Positions 1-57,500 of a stretch of 64,000 bases of DNA are shown piece by piece. Made by a program: the position numbers and the translations under genes. Position 1 is the first letter of the stretch, and each line of letters starts with the position of its first letter. Below the pieces are notes generated by a model. The model was not told the origin of the DNA. It ran no database searches and worked only from the letters and a program-made list of their open reading frames with translations. Origin of the DNA: Paracentrotus lividus (taxonomy: Eukaryota; Echinodermata; Echinoidea; Camarodonta; Echinidae); the NCBI GenBank assembly GCA_940671915.1, contig CALNVZ010002100.1, positions 22,608,795 through 22,672,794 on the forward strand, in the 5' to 3' direction.

Positions 1-721
1 GGTAGGGTTAAGCTGTTAAAATTGACAAAAGGAAACAAGTGTCACACATGATGTTTCCTGTAAAACTGCAAAAACTTGCGCTCTGTCATTTGCACCAACA
101 TAAATGCAAAATGCTTAACTCTTTGAACCCGATAGGCCAAATTACCGGCCAGCAGAGATAGTAAATTATCCCAAAAGGCCACTTTCCACCCCTTTCCATT
201 TTCCCTTGGGAATTGTTTGTTTTTAGCATTCACGGTGTAAAATTGTTGTGAGTCTTGTACTGAAAGATGGCGCTATTTCAAATGACTTATAAGTGTACCT
301 TTAGTACGCAGTTTGATAACATATACCTGTTTCAACCCAGTGAATAAAACTTGTACATTATGGATTTCACAAAATGTACAAATAATTCAGGGTTCAAAGG
401 GTTAATGCCTTACCTAACATATCTCTGAACAGGAGGAATGTTTAAGCATGATATTTGTTCAAGGAGAAGAGTATGCTAGGTACAATATGAAAACATTGAT
501 TGAGCAGACATTTTAAAAACTTTGTAAGGTATGTTCATCAAAAATGCAGATGCAGCACATACAGATCGATCGATAGATTTTGTGAGAATGTACATGTAAC
601 ATGGGATTCATAGAAGCATTAGCAGTCAAATTGTTCTCTTGAAAGTATCGTCATCATCTATCAGTGGCGACAACAGGATATACAAATCTTCATTTAATTT
701 CTCACTTTTCATCATTCACAG
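1..721 (+). other. DNAH5: Dynein intron, left edge
   Basis: No exon is visible. The first 210 bases (caaaaggaaacaagtgtcac ... tgtttcctgtaaaa ... ctctgtcattt) resemble the foldback element at 55118-55365, so this is probably a diverged relative. Confidence 0.5.
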
Positions 722-44078
<43,357 letters not shown>

Positions 44079-44378
44079 ATCCCTTCAGGATATATCCTTG
44101 CTTTCTTCTATACTGCCATCTTCATTCGTATATATCGCCATCTTCAGTTTTATATATCGCCATCTTCAGTTTTATATATCTTCATCTTCATCTTCACAAA
44201 GTGGTTCTTAACCTATTTGGGAATTAGCTATTACCTCCTTGAAGGAAGGAAAACCCTAACCGCTAGGTTAAGAACCGTAAACATAATTATATTCTTAGAA
44301 TAGTCCTTTGCTTAAATTGTATCTATTCTTGCTTTGTTCAAATATGTATCGATTTTTGCTTTTCCAGTACCCACTGAG

Positions 44379-44636
44379 CCAAGTGCCACAGCTGACGGTA
44401 ATTGCTTGAGCCTTAATTGTTGTACACTATTTGAATGGTGATGAGCTCATTCGATTGCAACCAAGTGTGACACTAAACTCTGTTGGTACTGCATATATTA
44501 TTGGCCAAGTGCCACAGCTGACGGTAATTGCTTGAGCCTTAATTGTTGTACACTATTTGAATGGTGATGAGCTCATTCGATTGCAACCAAGTGTGACACT
44601 AAACTCTGTTGGTACTGCATATATTATTGGCATTGT
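44379..44636 (+). repeat. 129-bp tandem direct repeat (two near-identical copies)
   Basis: The block starting aagtgccacagctgacggta and ending tgcatatattattggc occurs twice back to back. The near-identity suggests a recent duplication or an assembly doubling. Confidence 0.93.
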
Positions 44637-45656
44637 ACCTCTGTATCGTGCAAGACAAATGCTTCATTTTATGACTATGTATCGATTTCTTTTGATATTA
44701 CCTGTGCATGGTTTGATTTTGATTCCGTCTTCCCCAAGTAAGAACAAATCAATTAACAAAAGATATCAGTTGTCTGAATTTCTATTTTAATCGTGTTGAA
44801 TGGTTTTAAACAGTTGATAATTTACAAAATACCTCCACTTTTTTTTTTATAAAGATAAATCTACCAAAATGCTGCCCAATGCACACACTATTTACACTCA
44901 CCAATGTAAAAAGCACAAATGCTTGATATTATCTTCAATCATGTGAAAGCTGATTTCATGATAATTTTTTTTTCTTCGCAAAAGAATTATCTAGTTGGAA
45001 TGATGTATTCAGTCCTCATTTCATTGAAGGGAACTTTATTTGTGATCGACCCAATTTGCGCTCATCCAATCATGTTACTGTAAATATAAATACACTATTA
45101 AAGATATTATTTGTTACATATTTATTGCACCTTTTCATGCTTTACCATGTATTCTCTGCATTCGTACACTATCCCTCATATCAGAAAAAATATATATATA
45201 TTTTTGTGTAAATTCCATTTTAGTCAAAATTTTAAACAAATACATGTAGTACCCCACTATGCATTTGATGTTAATACATTCCTAATATAAAAACATGATT
45301 AGATTATATTCATTTTGCTTTCATGTCAATAGAATATTGTTGTGTATTATTTTAATTTGTACTGCAGTGATTCAATGTGCTGTATGCCATTTTAGTATTT
45401 CTTTTTTCCCTCCCATTTTTCTTGTCATTTTCTCCGAAATGAAAGAAAATTTACCTTACGTGTAGTTAGCATTGATTCAAATGTATATAGTGTGAACAAC
45501 TTGTGTGATACAAACATTTATTTAGCATGATGTAGGAGTATAGAATCCAATGTTTCTTGAACTAAAGAAATGTATTATTCTGAAAATATGAATCACTGTA
45601 CATAATTCTTCATTTTTCATTGTATCATCTTTCTACATGTATGTAAAAATGTCTCA

Positions 45657-45662
45657 AATAAA
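45657..45662 (+). promoter_or_regulatory. Candidate polyadenylation signal AATAAA for the dynein gene
   Basis: AATAAA lies about 1.58 kb past the dynein stop, followed by a T-rich stretch (ttttttttggtgtg) 35-60 bases downstream, as expected for a cleavage site. Another AATAAA occurs near 46322. Confidence 0.45.
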
Positions 45663-46566
45663 TGTATATTCACTTTTAAGTATTTGTATTCACCAGAAAT
45701 TTTTTTTGGTGTGATTATTGTTATTTTAAATCGTATTTGTCACTTTGAATCAATGTGTGCTTATGTTTTCCATTCCTGCCACTTTCATGAAATCCTGTAT
45801 TCAATTCTCATTCCAATTATAAAGAAAACGTGTATAGAACTTTCCAATTATATGCAAAGCAGCCTTCGCCAAGAAACATCTATGCATTCCTAATAGCTTT
45901 CAATGCATTATATTATGCACTGTATGTAATCATATATGATTGTATTTATATATTTCTTAAATTCTATCTGCATTTACTTTTTTTTCTCATAAAATCTATG
46001 CATTTGTGATGTCTTTCCATGATTTGTATGCATGTAATATTGTACTTCATATGGTTATCTATTTCATATGATTTATGTAATATCATATTGAATTCCATTG
46101 TGTGTATATATATACATGTAGCTCAGTTTAGCTTCTAATGGCCTTTCATATATATTGCATATGGGAAGAGCTTAATTCCAAAAGGTACTACATCCGTCTT
46201 TGTTACCATAGAGGGGAAAAATTGTTAACCATATTTTACCTTATATTTACCTACATATTTTGTACAGGCATGAGTGAAAAAGTTGTATTAGGAAGTGAAT
46301 TTTCTAATGGTTACTTTCAAAATAAACTGTATAAACTTTTGTTCAAAAGCAGAAAAATGGTCTGATACCAATAACTCAATTTTTGTCAAAAATGAATGGA
46401 GTGCCTTTTGAAACTAAGCTATTCACTTGTATGCACATATATTTCTCATTTCTCATTGATATACATGTATATATCTCTCTTATATGTAATCTCTAATGGC
46501 ATTTCATATGTATCCATCGATCAGATAAACTATTATATCTATACCTTTCTTCTCACATAGTTGTTA

Positions 46567-46712
46567 TGGGCCCCGTAACAAGAAAAGTTTCGATTAATTG
46601 CATATTGATGGCAACCAATCGGTATCCTTTGTTTCATGCAAGGTTCGACCAATCAGAATGGTTGTTTCAAATTGACAATTAATCGTAATGATTTATGTTA
46701 CAGGGCACTTGA
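46567..46712. mobile_element. Foldback MITE, tgccctgtaacat family
   Basis: The left ggccccgtaacaagaaaag and right tatgttacagggcac are inverted, with inner cgattaattg and caattaatcg pairs. Related to 57256-57377. Confidence 0.7.
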
Positions 46713-47454
46713 TGTCACACTTTAATCCAACCCTCTTTGTATTACAGTATGTGGGATTGCACTGGGTTCTCTTCAACCCTATGACTTACTAAAAACTCAT
46801 TTATGGAAAGTGTTTAAGGATTAGATTAATAAGTGTTTACTCCTTAAATTGGCAATGAAAATAGTTTCATACCTCAGTTTTCTAATAGAAAAGTCATATG
46901 TTCACAGAACTGTTTAAAACAATTTATGTAGAGAAATGAAAATTGTTAGACTTTTGAAAGATACACTACCTGTTTAATGAAATATGATTGATATAAAGTT
47001 GATGCTATGTTAGAAAAGCCTTAGGCAAGTTGTTGAGTTGAACTGCTATTTAATCATCAAATTTGGATACATAAACTGGTTTTTGCTTGATGTACATTGT
47101 GTTACAAGCATCTCAGCACAAGAATATGGCTGCTATTTTATACAATATCTGAGATTCATTGTATTCTTGTTATGTCTATTCCAAAATGTTTATAATATTA
47201 AAATAACATTCTAGATTTAAAAAGAGTAATCCTATAATTACGATTATTTTGAAATGTGAACAAACTGTGTGTGGTTTGATGTATAAACTGTATAATTGGC
47301 ATTTTACTTGTAGAAGCATAGATCAAAAAGAATGAACGCATCAAAAACCTGATTAGAACAAGTATTTTTATGAATGAAAACATAGTAGATTTGAGAACAA
47401 ATTGTGAATCACAATACAATACATTCCATTCTATGGGATAAATGTTATTTGAGT

Positions 47455-47900
47455 TCTGTAGAGTTATAGGCCCAAATACACAGAGGCAGGACAATTCTAG
47501 ATGGTCTATCGTTAAACTGCCATTTGGTCTCAACCCACTTTAACTAGCGTCTGTTTGGTCTCATCCCACATGGTCTAATTCCAATTTATATACAACAAGT
47601 TTGTCTAATTAGCTTTTGGTATAATTACCACTCTGCCTATTTACCATTTCTTCTAATTTCCTTTTGGTCTAATGTCCAGTTGGTCTCATCCCCACTTGGT
47701 CAATTTCAGTAGAAAACTGGTAGTAGACCAAATAATATTCATTTTGGCATTAGACGAAAATTCAATTAGACCATTTGGCTATTAGACGAATTGGCAGGTA
47801 GACCAAGTGATTAGACCAAATTGTTAGTAGACTGAATTGGTATAGCCCATGTGATATTAGACAAGCGGAGAACTAGACCACGTGAATATAAACCGGTCCA
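47455..47900. mobile_element. Foldback element of TGGTCTAAT words
   Basis: The left arm repeats tggtctaat-like words every 15-25 bases, spaced by variable linkers. The right arm (from about 47705) carries the inverse word attagacca in the same manner. Together they form a multi-register palindrome of about 440 bases. Relatives: 55480-55910, 61325-61600 and 63905-64000. Confidence 0.78.
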
Positions 47901-50134
47901 TCTTTGTCCAGTGTTTTCCATAGACACAGATTGTTCAACATAGTGCTCTATAGGAAACAGTGAACAAATATACCAGCTAGAATTGTATTAACCTTCTTGC
48001 ATTTGGGCCATTAGTTGAAGTTGAAATGATTCTAATATAGGATGGGTGGTCCGTTGTCCGGACACTTAAGCAGATAAAAACATCATCTTTTGCTCTGGAT
48101 TTTCTCAAAATTTGTGCAGTAAATACCAAAAATATTTGTGAATATTTGTGCTTTGTTATATTGTCTGATATTATTTTCAATCGATTGATGAAATATTGAT
48201 CACAAAGTTCCTAAAATTGCCGTCTTATATATGATATATATATGATTTTTGTAAACATTTACCATAGATGTTTTTGTACGTATGTTCTAGCTTCATGAAT
48301 TTAATTTCCATATTAGATAACTGCTCGTCAACTAAACTGTTTGAATTGTTTGATTGAAGTACATATTGTTTGCTGAGTAAGACTCATACTAACATTATAA
48401 ATGTGTTCTTTCCAATAATGTTCTACGGAGAATATAATGCGATTCTTGATCAGTGTGACGTGTAGTTTTTTGTAGCGAAGATCAACAGATTACAGCAAGA
48501 ATTTTTGCTTGCCACAAAATAGAGATGTACTAATATTTCAATAAAATACTTCTGATTAGTAATTAATGTGTATGAACCGTTTCTGTATTTTTGTAAAACA
48601 ATTTTATTTATAAATCCGTAAGAAAAGTAAGTTCTGGTAGATGAAATTTATTTTTGACACAGATAGAATTCTAACCTGTTGTGTGTAAAGATTAAAGCAT
48701 ATGATCAAATCAAAATTTAATATTGTGAAATTCTGTGTACAAATCCCAGCTTTGATTAAAAAGTATTTCAAAGTAATCATATATACTAGGATAATAGGAT
48801 AATAAATGGAACAAAACTGACGTTCTCAAAGGAAACATACACACACAAAAATAACATTACAAAGTTTTGCTGTACTGAACAGAATAAATTACAGATTTAT
48901 TTCAACAATTTTTTTAAAATGAACATTTTGATCCAAATCATGCACAGTGACATCGGAAATCATAAATTTTAATGTTATATGTGTAGATGTTTATCCATAT
49001 TTCCAAACAGGAGGGTGATGTTCCCACTAGTCTTGATTAATCATTACTTACATTGCAAATTGATGGGTATTTTAACTTGTTGGCACCCTACACATGGAAA
49101 CACCTCCAAATTGATTGTATATAAATCGTGTGATTGAGTATTCAAGATGGTAAAAACACAGGAAGGTGGCAATGATCTTTTAAAACACAGTTGTCACAGC
49201 AAATGAAATAGATTCATGCGTAGAGTTGAATAGGGTTTTTTTTTTCCTACATGCACTAATCTAGGAGAGTACACTGCATTTGGCTAATCATGAAATTGGT
49301 CACCATTTTTAGAAAGACACCTATTAATTTAAATAACCACAAATGAGAGAATAGAGAATCGTACCTCACCGAGACATGACATGTTTAAACTCATCACATT
49401 CCAAAGACTCATAATAGAGTAGAAATACAAATTTCATTCAAATGAGATGGCAAAATTTCCTTAAGGACAGAGCCATTTAAAATCTCAGACAGGAACACCA
49501 TAGCATTACATTATAAGAGAATCTCAAAATGCAATTCATAACTTGTGTCTTTTTATACTCTGTTAATTCATTTAATAATGCATGTAGGTTATTTTGGGGT
49601 TATACGCTCTGTATCTAATGAATTTGTGCTTCACTAATTGAATTTATTATTCAAACTGCTTGCGAGTAGTAACTGAAGGATAACTGCAGCCCAAGATTAC
49701 CATGTTAAAGACGTCGAAAGAGATTAAAAATTGAATTGTTTATCATCTTCACCTCACGACAGCTAAATTGTTATGATACCTGAATCTGCTTATCGGACTT
49801 GTAAAACACAACGCTTAGAGCAACATGTACATTTGTACTTCAAGCCATATAATCTAAGAACACTGAGCTATATGTAAACACAGTATTTTGACCCTACACG
49901 TACATGTATACCCGGTATCCAAAAATAGAATGCAACACTTTTGAAAATACAAAAACTTCAATAATTTTCATGAATCATCACTCAAATTACATAGAACAAT
50001 GCCAAATATTTACAGTTCATTTTAATATCGTTAGATTCAAATCTCAAATTCATTTAAAACTTTTTTTTTTCAGCCTATCCTTTGCCCTGTTTTATGAAAA
50101 TAGTGATCAATATCGATTGACATATCGTCGCTGG

Positions 50135-50425
50135 GCTGATAAAACCTCCTACTGTAATCGTGGAAACATTCGTGGTACATAAATTTTCGCGGATTTCGCG
50201 CAAAGATCGGCAGGCGTGAATTTAGAAAAACATGGCGGCCAATGCAATATTACATACTGCTATTGCCTTTCCTTTTCAAACGCTGCCGCGGTTTCACATT
50301 TTGGGGGTCAAGAGAGCTGGCATTTGGACAGGACATCACAGTGATTACCTGAAGTTTAACAAAAAAAGGTGATTTTCACCAAAATGTGAGATACGAGGTT
50401 TTCTCAGCCCAGCGATGATACACAT
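50135..50425. mobile_element. Decayed foldback sequence
   Basis: ttgacatatcgtcgctgggc at 50118 and ctcagcccagcgatgatacac at 50403 are inverted, and the interior has cgtggaaacattcgtggtac, shared with the tactgtattcg family. It may be one MITE inserted in another. Confidence 0.45.
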
Positions 50426-50437
50426 TGTAAACACCTG

Positions 50438-50545
50438 GGGGGCATTTCATCAAAGGACTTTTCGGACATTTTATCCGACAAATTTGCTCTCAGCCAATCA
50501 GATGCAAGCATTTCAGTAGCTTATAACAGTTTGTCGGATAAAACG
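50438..50545. mobile_element. Truncated copy of the gcatttcatcaaaggactt MITE
   Basis: From ggggggcatttcatcaaagg through tttgtcggataaaa it matches 12056-12190 at about 90 percent, then the right end is missing. Confidence 0.75.
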
Positions 50546-52344
50546 AATAAAACAGGGCTTTGGTTGGTAGGATAAGTACAGAGCAAGTAAAAACAGTTAA
50601 AACACAATCCACATACTAACATACAACCTCACATTTATATATTAATATCCCATAGACAAAATCTTTCTTTTATATGTTTAAAAGTTCTTCATAACATGAA
50701 GTTTTTTTTTTCTACCCGACCCTTTATATTCAGCATATTTTCTAAAGTTGGCAATTGAATCCTAGAATTACATGTAAATACCTGCCAGTCAAGAAAAAGG
50801 ACAAATGATTAAAAAAAAAAGAAAAAAAAAAAGGGGGCATTTCTAAATTTTCAATACAGGGCTTAATTTACCTACAGGTATAGACACATTTTTATTCCAA
50901 TAAAAAAAGACAAGTTGTCAGGTATGGCATTAAAAGCTTCCAGTTGCCGACGAACCAATAGTTTTTCACATGCAAAAGGCAAATGAGTTGTAAACATCAC
51001 AGAGAAAAGAAAAGGAAGATCACATTTGCATAATGAAAACATCTACAAAAGGTACACAATGTACTAGTAGGCATCATCAGGAAAACAAGCTCTATATAAT
51101 AAGTTACTTTTTGAAGACAAGTGGAAATTTATGAAAGCTTTAATTAACTGAAGTAACAAAAAAAAAAAAAAAAAAAAAAAAAATCAAATTTCAGATGTGT
51201 TTTCAAACTGGAAATATCTTTATAGAATAACCTTGTTATTAAGTTGTGTGTAAAACTTCAAAGATAAAGATGACTCATTTTAGAGTTGAAAAACTATTTC
51301 ATTTACAGGACAATATATGCATGCAAAATGACGAAGATTAGTACTACATGTCTATCAATTTCCTTGTAAAAAATGTGAAAATGTATCCCGTTTCTGTATC
51401 TTTATATAAATTGCATATTTGAGTTCCAAATAGGAAGAACCTCGCTGGTCTATATAATAAGATAAATATATTAGTTCTATTTCTACATTTGTTGCAAATT
51501 TCTGTATAGCATCTTACATAAACTCGACAATTTCTTTTCAAACTAAATCATTAAATAATACAAAAGAATACTCTACTATGAAAATAAATTACTTCATGAA
51601 AACTTTCAAAATAAATTGAACACGATATTAACTTAGTACACAACAGAAGATAAAAAATATATAATGAAAATACTTTAAATGATTTTGAAATAGATTGAAA
51701 ATCACTGAATAAAAGAAATCTATGTACATGCATCAATGTTTTGGTAACTAAATTGTTTAATACCAATCTAAAACAATTGTTCTAGGTTCTAAATTTTGTT
51801 TGGGAATAAAGATTTCCATAGAAATTAATATCAAAATGTTTCTTGTAAATTCATATTGTTTACATACCAATGCACATGTCATGTACAGTGTACTCATACA
51901 ATGTATACATGGCAGAATTGCAGTTAATGACTGTAGACTCGTAATATCAATATTAGTAAGCCAATTCTGTTGGATGACTGGTTCTATTGAGTAGCATTGG
52001 GGGGGGGGGGAGTTTTGAAGACAAAATAACAATAAACAATTTCATTTATATAAATAGAATTGAGTGTTTAGCACTAAGATTATAACTAACTCTGTGGGCA
52101 TACATGTATTCACCACTAAAAGGCCTACAAATTGAATACAGGCGACCCTCATTCTAATGAGAAACTTGGGCCCAAGCCAAATGATTTATTTATTTATTCT
52201 AAAATTAAAAAACATCTTGTCATACAGATCACATGGGCACACAGACGAATGTGCTCATTTGAAATAGGAACAAGGAGAATCGCCTGATTATACTGAGATC
52301 CTGTATCTGTGCTTGTTATTATGCAGTAGACTGTATTTTCAATT

Positions 52345-52582
52345 ATTAATACTGTACTCATGGAAATATTCGCGGTACATTAATTTTCGGGGATTTCTCG
52401 GGAGGATTGGCAGGTGCGAATTACAAAACCCGCGAATATAAGGGCATGCTTTCTTATGCATGCATTGGGAGGGTTAAATTGCGTGCTTACAAACATGCAG
52501 CGCGAATTCAAGAACCTGTTAACATGCTTTGAGGCTGCTCAGCGCGAAAAATTAATTGCGCGAAAATAACAGCGAATACAGT
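52345..52582. mobile_element. MITE, tactgtattcgc family
   Basis: The left actgtactcatggaaatatt cgcgg and right ccgcgaaaataacagcgaat acagt ends are inverted. The interior ttgcgtgcttacaaacatgc agcgcgaatt is shared with 59570-59787 at high identity. Confidence 0.75.
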
Positions 52583-54124
52583 ATTTGTTGTACTTTTATG
52601 GACAAGACGTTCTTGTTTCACTCTATCACTTCAATTTATACATTTAATTTAAACACTAAAATTTTACGGAACAAAAATGTCCTTACAACCGGCACCACAA
52701 CTTCTCTTACATGAAAAAACTTGAACAATTCATAAATTAACAATAATTCTAAAACGGGGTAATGGACCATCAACATTCCTAAATATAACTTAGCTTTTCT
52801 TTTTCTTTTTTTTTAAATATAGAAACGTCTGAATTATGTACACAGCTCTAGACTTCAATCAAAAAACAGCATTGCATATCAAAGGATCAATTTCAATTTA
52901 GTGTGAACAACTATAAGGAAAACACAGACATTAAAAACACACTTCAATTTCAAAATGAATCAATTGCATAGCGGGTAGAAAATCAAAAGGACGTTTGGTT
53001 CATGGGATCATAGCGTGACCGGCAAAAGGACGTAAGCTGGAAAGTCGTGCAAAAGGCAGTGTTTATACCAACGTGAACTGAGCGATGCTAGAATCGGCCA
53101 GCATTATCAGCCAGCATTATCATGAGACAAATTGCTGTATAAGCCAATATTTTCACGATTTTGTACTAGTTCGGGGAATTCGCAAGTGGATAATTTTGCG
53201 ATTTGTGTGCTGTTTTCATTATGTTAAAGTGGAAATTTTCGCAAAGATTGACACGTGAAATTTGCAAAACTAATACTACAGTAGAATTTTATATGTGGAA
53301 TATTTATACTATTTTTTATGCTATGCATTTTCAAACGATGATGAGTTAGAGCAAATGTGAATACACCACTTGTACTCTGGACAAATAAATGAAATGAAAT
53401 GAATGAATGAATAAAATTACATTTTACAAACAATCGGGGTGTTGTCATAAATAATTAGTCAAGTTAATGTAATAATAGACCATAAAATTTGTTTGCCCTG
53501 ATGCCGTCCCATATAAACAAGATTCTGCTTGATTCTGCCACTGGATTGATACAAATAAATACAGCCTCATACTTCAGGATTTTCTCTGCAGAAATCCTTC
53601 TGTCGGTCACGCGCTAAGATTAAGCAGGAATTTACGTCCTTCTGATTCAATACCAACTGATCGTAAGTAGAAGCACCACAAAATGGACAGATACAATACA
53701 CAAACGCCAATGAACAATGGCATATAAAAAGTCAACTGCAACTCACACTTACTATACGCTACAGGGATATATCTTGTCATGTTGTGTAGCGCAATTCGTA
53801 CATAATGCACAATTAGTTACATTGCATACATCTTACTGTATTATCATTCTGCATTTCTTTGATTACTGCTTCATCAATACTTCATTAAAGTGCGATAAAA
53901 ATTTCATATTTATCTTTAAAAGATGGAAAACATTGGTCTCACATCAAGGTCCATTATAAGGTCAACATATGGAGGGGGAACATGTACATGTACATTAAAT
54001 CACCATCTAAACATACAATAATCACTATTTTAAACAGAATGTAAAGTGGCCCGATACCTTTTTAACCAACCCAAAGAACTAATGTATATTTTTACCCTTG
54101 AATATATGCATCTTGTTTTTAAAA

Positions 54125-54345
54125 AAAAATTATCAGAATGGTTGGCAACCATTATATTTAAAAAGAGAAGTTATTCTCAATCTAATGCAGAAGGTATTGA
54201 ATATATTAATCTTGTTAAAAATCTTTATTTTCATAGTGTTAGTCACACTTTTATCAAAATGGATGACAACCATTATATTTCAAAAGAAAATTTATGCCCA
54301 TTCTAATACAGAGGCTATGCATAAAATAAATGCTGTGTAGTTTAG
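54125..54345. repeat. 120-bp imperfect tandem repeat next to the KCC stop
   Basis: gcaaccattatatttaaaaa at 54147 and acaaccattatatttcaaaa at 54267 head two similar units, both followed by tctaatgcagaagg / tctaatacagagg. It probably lies in the 3' UTR of the cotransporter. Confidence 0.7.
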
Positions 54346-54507
54346 CCTATCACCTTTGAATAATTCATACCTAAACAACTACAAAGGCCCTGATACAAAC
54401 ACATTAAGACACACAATGTAGGTATCTTTGGCATGTTAATGGATGAATTCGGTTGATTGCATGACGACCTTTTGACATGCGTGACCTCCGACTGACCTAG
54501 GATGACC

Positions 54508-54599
54508 TCAGGAGTAGATGGTGATGACCTCTCGTCCACCTCCCCTGACCATGAGTACTCGGTCCAAGCCTTCTGTTAACACCTCTAGATACTCCATAT
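54508..54599 (-). CDS. SLC12A4-7-like (KCC): KCC exon k9: terminal exon
   Basis: It encodes [20 protein letters not shown] and GREVITIYS then TGA. This is the invariant C-terminus of SLC12A4-7 proteins. Confidence 0.97.
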
Positions 54600-57500
54600 C
54601 TGATCATATGCAGTCAAGGAAATCAACCTATGTAGAAAGAATCTTGGAAATATACATGTAATTATGAATTTTCATGTGGTTATAGCTCAACTAAGTTTTG
54701 GGAGAACGGAAAAAAAAATCAATTTGATGTAATTTACTTCCATCAAACAATGATACAATAGAACTCAATGAACCACTCTGCACAAAAAGATTTTACTCAA
54801 AATCTAATTAAAAACCAGAGTTCTGTCAAATAAGACAATGAGGTAATTTGTGTTTTGTTCCGGAACCCAAACTCCAGCTTGCGCAATAACATATGAGCAG
54901 GTTATATGTATGCCGTTGTGCATCGCAGGCTGTGATTCACTTCGCCTGGAGTTTAGGCCAACTAACAAAGCAAATGATATTCTTAATATGAAAAAAAAAA
55001 TAAAAATTGTGATATAATTTCCACTTTTTTTATTGGTTTTAAGATTGGTAAAGTTATTTTGTGTACAACCGATTTCTCAGGTCCTGCTCCCACTATGCAA
55101 GCGAAATAAGCCTATACATGACCTACTTTGGCAAAAGGAAGCAAGTGACAAAAGTGACATTTCCTGTAAAAGAGCAAAATGTGTCCGTCATTTACACTGA
55201 AGTCAATGCAATCTCCTAATGTCTTACCTTAAATATTTCAAAGATGGATAAACTTTGAGACATGAAATTTGGACTGCAAAAAAATGGCACCACATATTAT
55301 ATGAAAACAGTAAAAACTCAAATTTGATTAGCATGTCACTTGCTTCCTTTTGCCAAAGTAGGGCAAGCTAAAAAACCTTGTCATGCATTTCCGTTCTCAT
55401 CAAAGTGATTTTCTTCCAATGTTTTCCAGAACTGGAAAAAAACATTTTCCGTTTTTTGTTGTTGTTGTATTATATCCACTTGGTCTAGCATCAGTTGGCC
55501 CAATTCACTGTTTGTCTAATACCACATGAGCTAAACCCATTTGGTCTACTAACAATTTAGTCTAATTTTCCTTTGTATTAATACATATTTTGTCTAATTT
55601 TCACTTGGTCTAGTCCACTTGTTCTAATTGTCAATTCATCTAATAGCTAAATTGTTAAATTGCATTTTCGTCTAATTCCCAAATGAACAGTTGGTCTATT
55701 ACCAGTCTGTTACTGGAATTGACCAAATGATGTACGACCAAGTGGACATTAGATGCAATGGGAATTAGACAAAATGGTGAATAGACAAAGTGGCAATTAG
55801 ACCAAACGGTAATTAGACAAACTGGTTGTAAATGAAATTGAATTAGACCATGTGGGATGAGACTATATGGGCATTAGTCAAAGTGAGTTTAGACCAAGTG
55901 GTAATTTACCATTTTTTTCTCTCTAATAAATTATTGTTCAAAAGGATACAATTCTGTTCTGCATAGGCATGCTTCGGAGGTCCTGGGAGGTTGAGAATTA
56001 CCAGATGAGAATCATGAGACTTATCAACGATCTTTTCATTCAGACGTACAGCAGTGTGCATGCGCCTCACATTCCCTAGTGACCTGTACAGAGAAACATA
56101 AATATGTGAAGTAGAATGACATGGGCATGTTCAGACTAAACATAATAAAGTTTTCATAATACATGTAGTCACTAAGATTCTCATATTATTTAGCACTAAT
56201 CTCAAAACTTACCACTTCCTCAGATACACATAGCATCAATTTCCTTACAATGCTCTTAATATAAATGACAAACATGTACATGTATAGAAATATTTTGCAG
56301 ACATAGAGTTGCCTGAGATCAATTTCACAGCTGATAGCAATCGATTGCACTCAGTTGTACACTATGTGAATTGAGATGATCTATGGTGACGTTTACCTCA
56401 GACCAAACTGTGCATCATAGTCATGGACATCTACCTAAAGTGGACTTGAATCGTACTTTACTAAACAAAATGTTGCATAATTATGGACATGTACAGCTCG
56501 TGAACAAAGTATTAGACCAAGCTCTTTTTCATAAGGGTTTCAGTGTGTTTATTTTCTCACTTTGTGTGGAAAGAAAACACATTAAACACAGACTAACTAT
56601 ACTTCTCTACATTATTCAGAACAAGTATCATTGACATGAGAGTATAGACCTTTCGTTCCTGATGCAAATGGTGCTCTCGTCCCAGAACAGAAAATCAGCT
56701 TGGTCTAATAGTTTTTGCCGGAGCTGTATACAGCATTTTTTCCTGTCTTAGAATTCAGGCAGACTTGAAATGCAGATAGCTTTGGAATACTTACGGTTCT
56801 AGGTGCATGTTCTTGAACTGTCCTGTATGTGCCTTCTTGGTCTCAGACGTGGCTGACCCATTGGCACCGTTCGCCTTCTTTGGGGAGGAAGGCATCTCAT
56901 CGGTGGGCGTTTCTTCCAGGTTGACCAGAGGCGTATCAACAGCGTCCTCCTCTTCGATCTCCACCTCGTCTTCTTCCGAGACGACGGCGATGTCGAAGGG
57001 AGACTCGCGTTGGTTGAGGTCAAAGGAGACTGATTTTTCACTGGACCTCTTTTGTGTGGGAGAGTTTGCGTTTATTGTAGAGTGGTGGTGATCGAATATG
57101 GCTTGGGCCTAGGCAATGAGAATATATTCAGAAGTGTAAGGATTTACCCCACAATGAAAAGTAGAAAAAAAAGGAAGGAATATTGGAAAGTATTTTGAGG
57201 GAGGCTTGGCAAAAAATTGGTTAAGGATTTATTATTCTGTATCTGTTTACCACCAGTGCCCTGTAACATAAAAGATACGATCTTATGATTGATTTCAATC
57301 GTAAGTCTATGGTAAACTGTGTATTAAGAGTTACAATCAATCGTAAGATTGATCGTATCTCTCTTATGTTACAGGGCACAGGAAGAACTATGGGGTGTAA
57401 TACAAAGACTTACGATTGATTAAAAGATACGATTGCTTTTTCTTAGCAGCCTCATTTGAAAACCAGGTACAGTCATGAATTAGGATTTGGATATAATTAA

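Larger units (their letters stand above)
44079..45676 (+). other. Dynein 3' UTR (inferred)
   Basis: The stretch from the stop to shortly after an AATAAA signal is AT-rich with no coding potential. It holds a repeated tatatatcgccatcttcag motif near 44130-44190, a small hairpin near 44202-44276 (ggttcttaacc ... ggttaagaacc) and a 129-bp direct repeat (44379-44636). The extent is inferred from the polyadenylation signal only. Confidence 0.5.
45677..54507. other. Gene-free interval between the two genes
   Basis: I see no exon with family similarity on either strand. The interval holds foldback elements (listed separately), an A tract near 51155-51182, AT-rich sequence, and presumably the 3' UTR of the cotransporter on its right side. 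The short open frames here are AT-rich and not convincing. Confidence 0.6.

Noticed and set aside
47198-47533. 111-codon reverse-strand protein
   Set aside because: Low-complexity, AT-rich translation that runs into a foldback element; no recognisable domain or splice context.
54046-54340. Small gene of about 85 codons beside the KCC stop
   Set aside because: The frame arises from a 120-bp tandem repeat in AT-rich sequence, on the strand opposite the cotransporter, with no family similarity.
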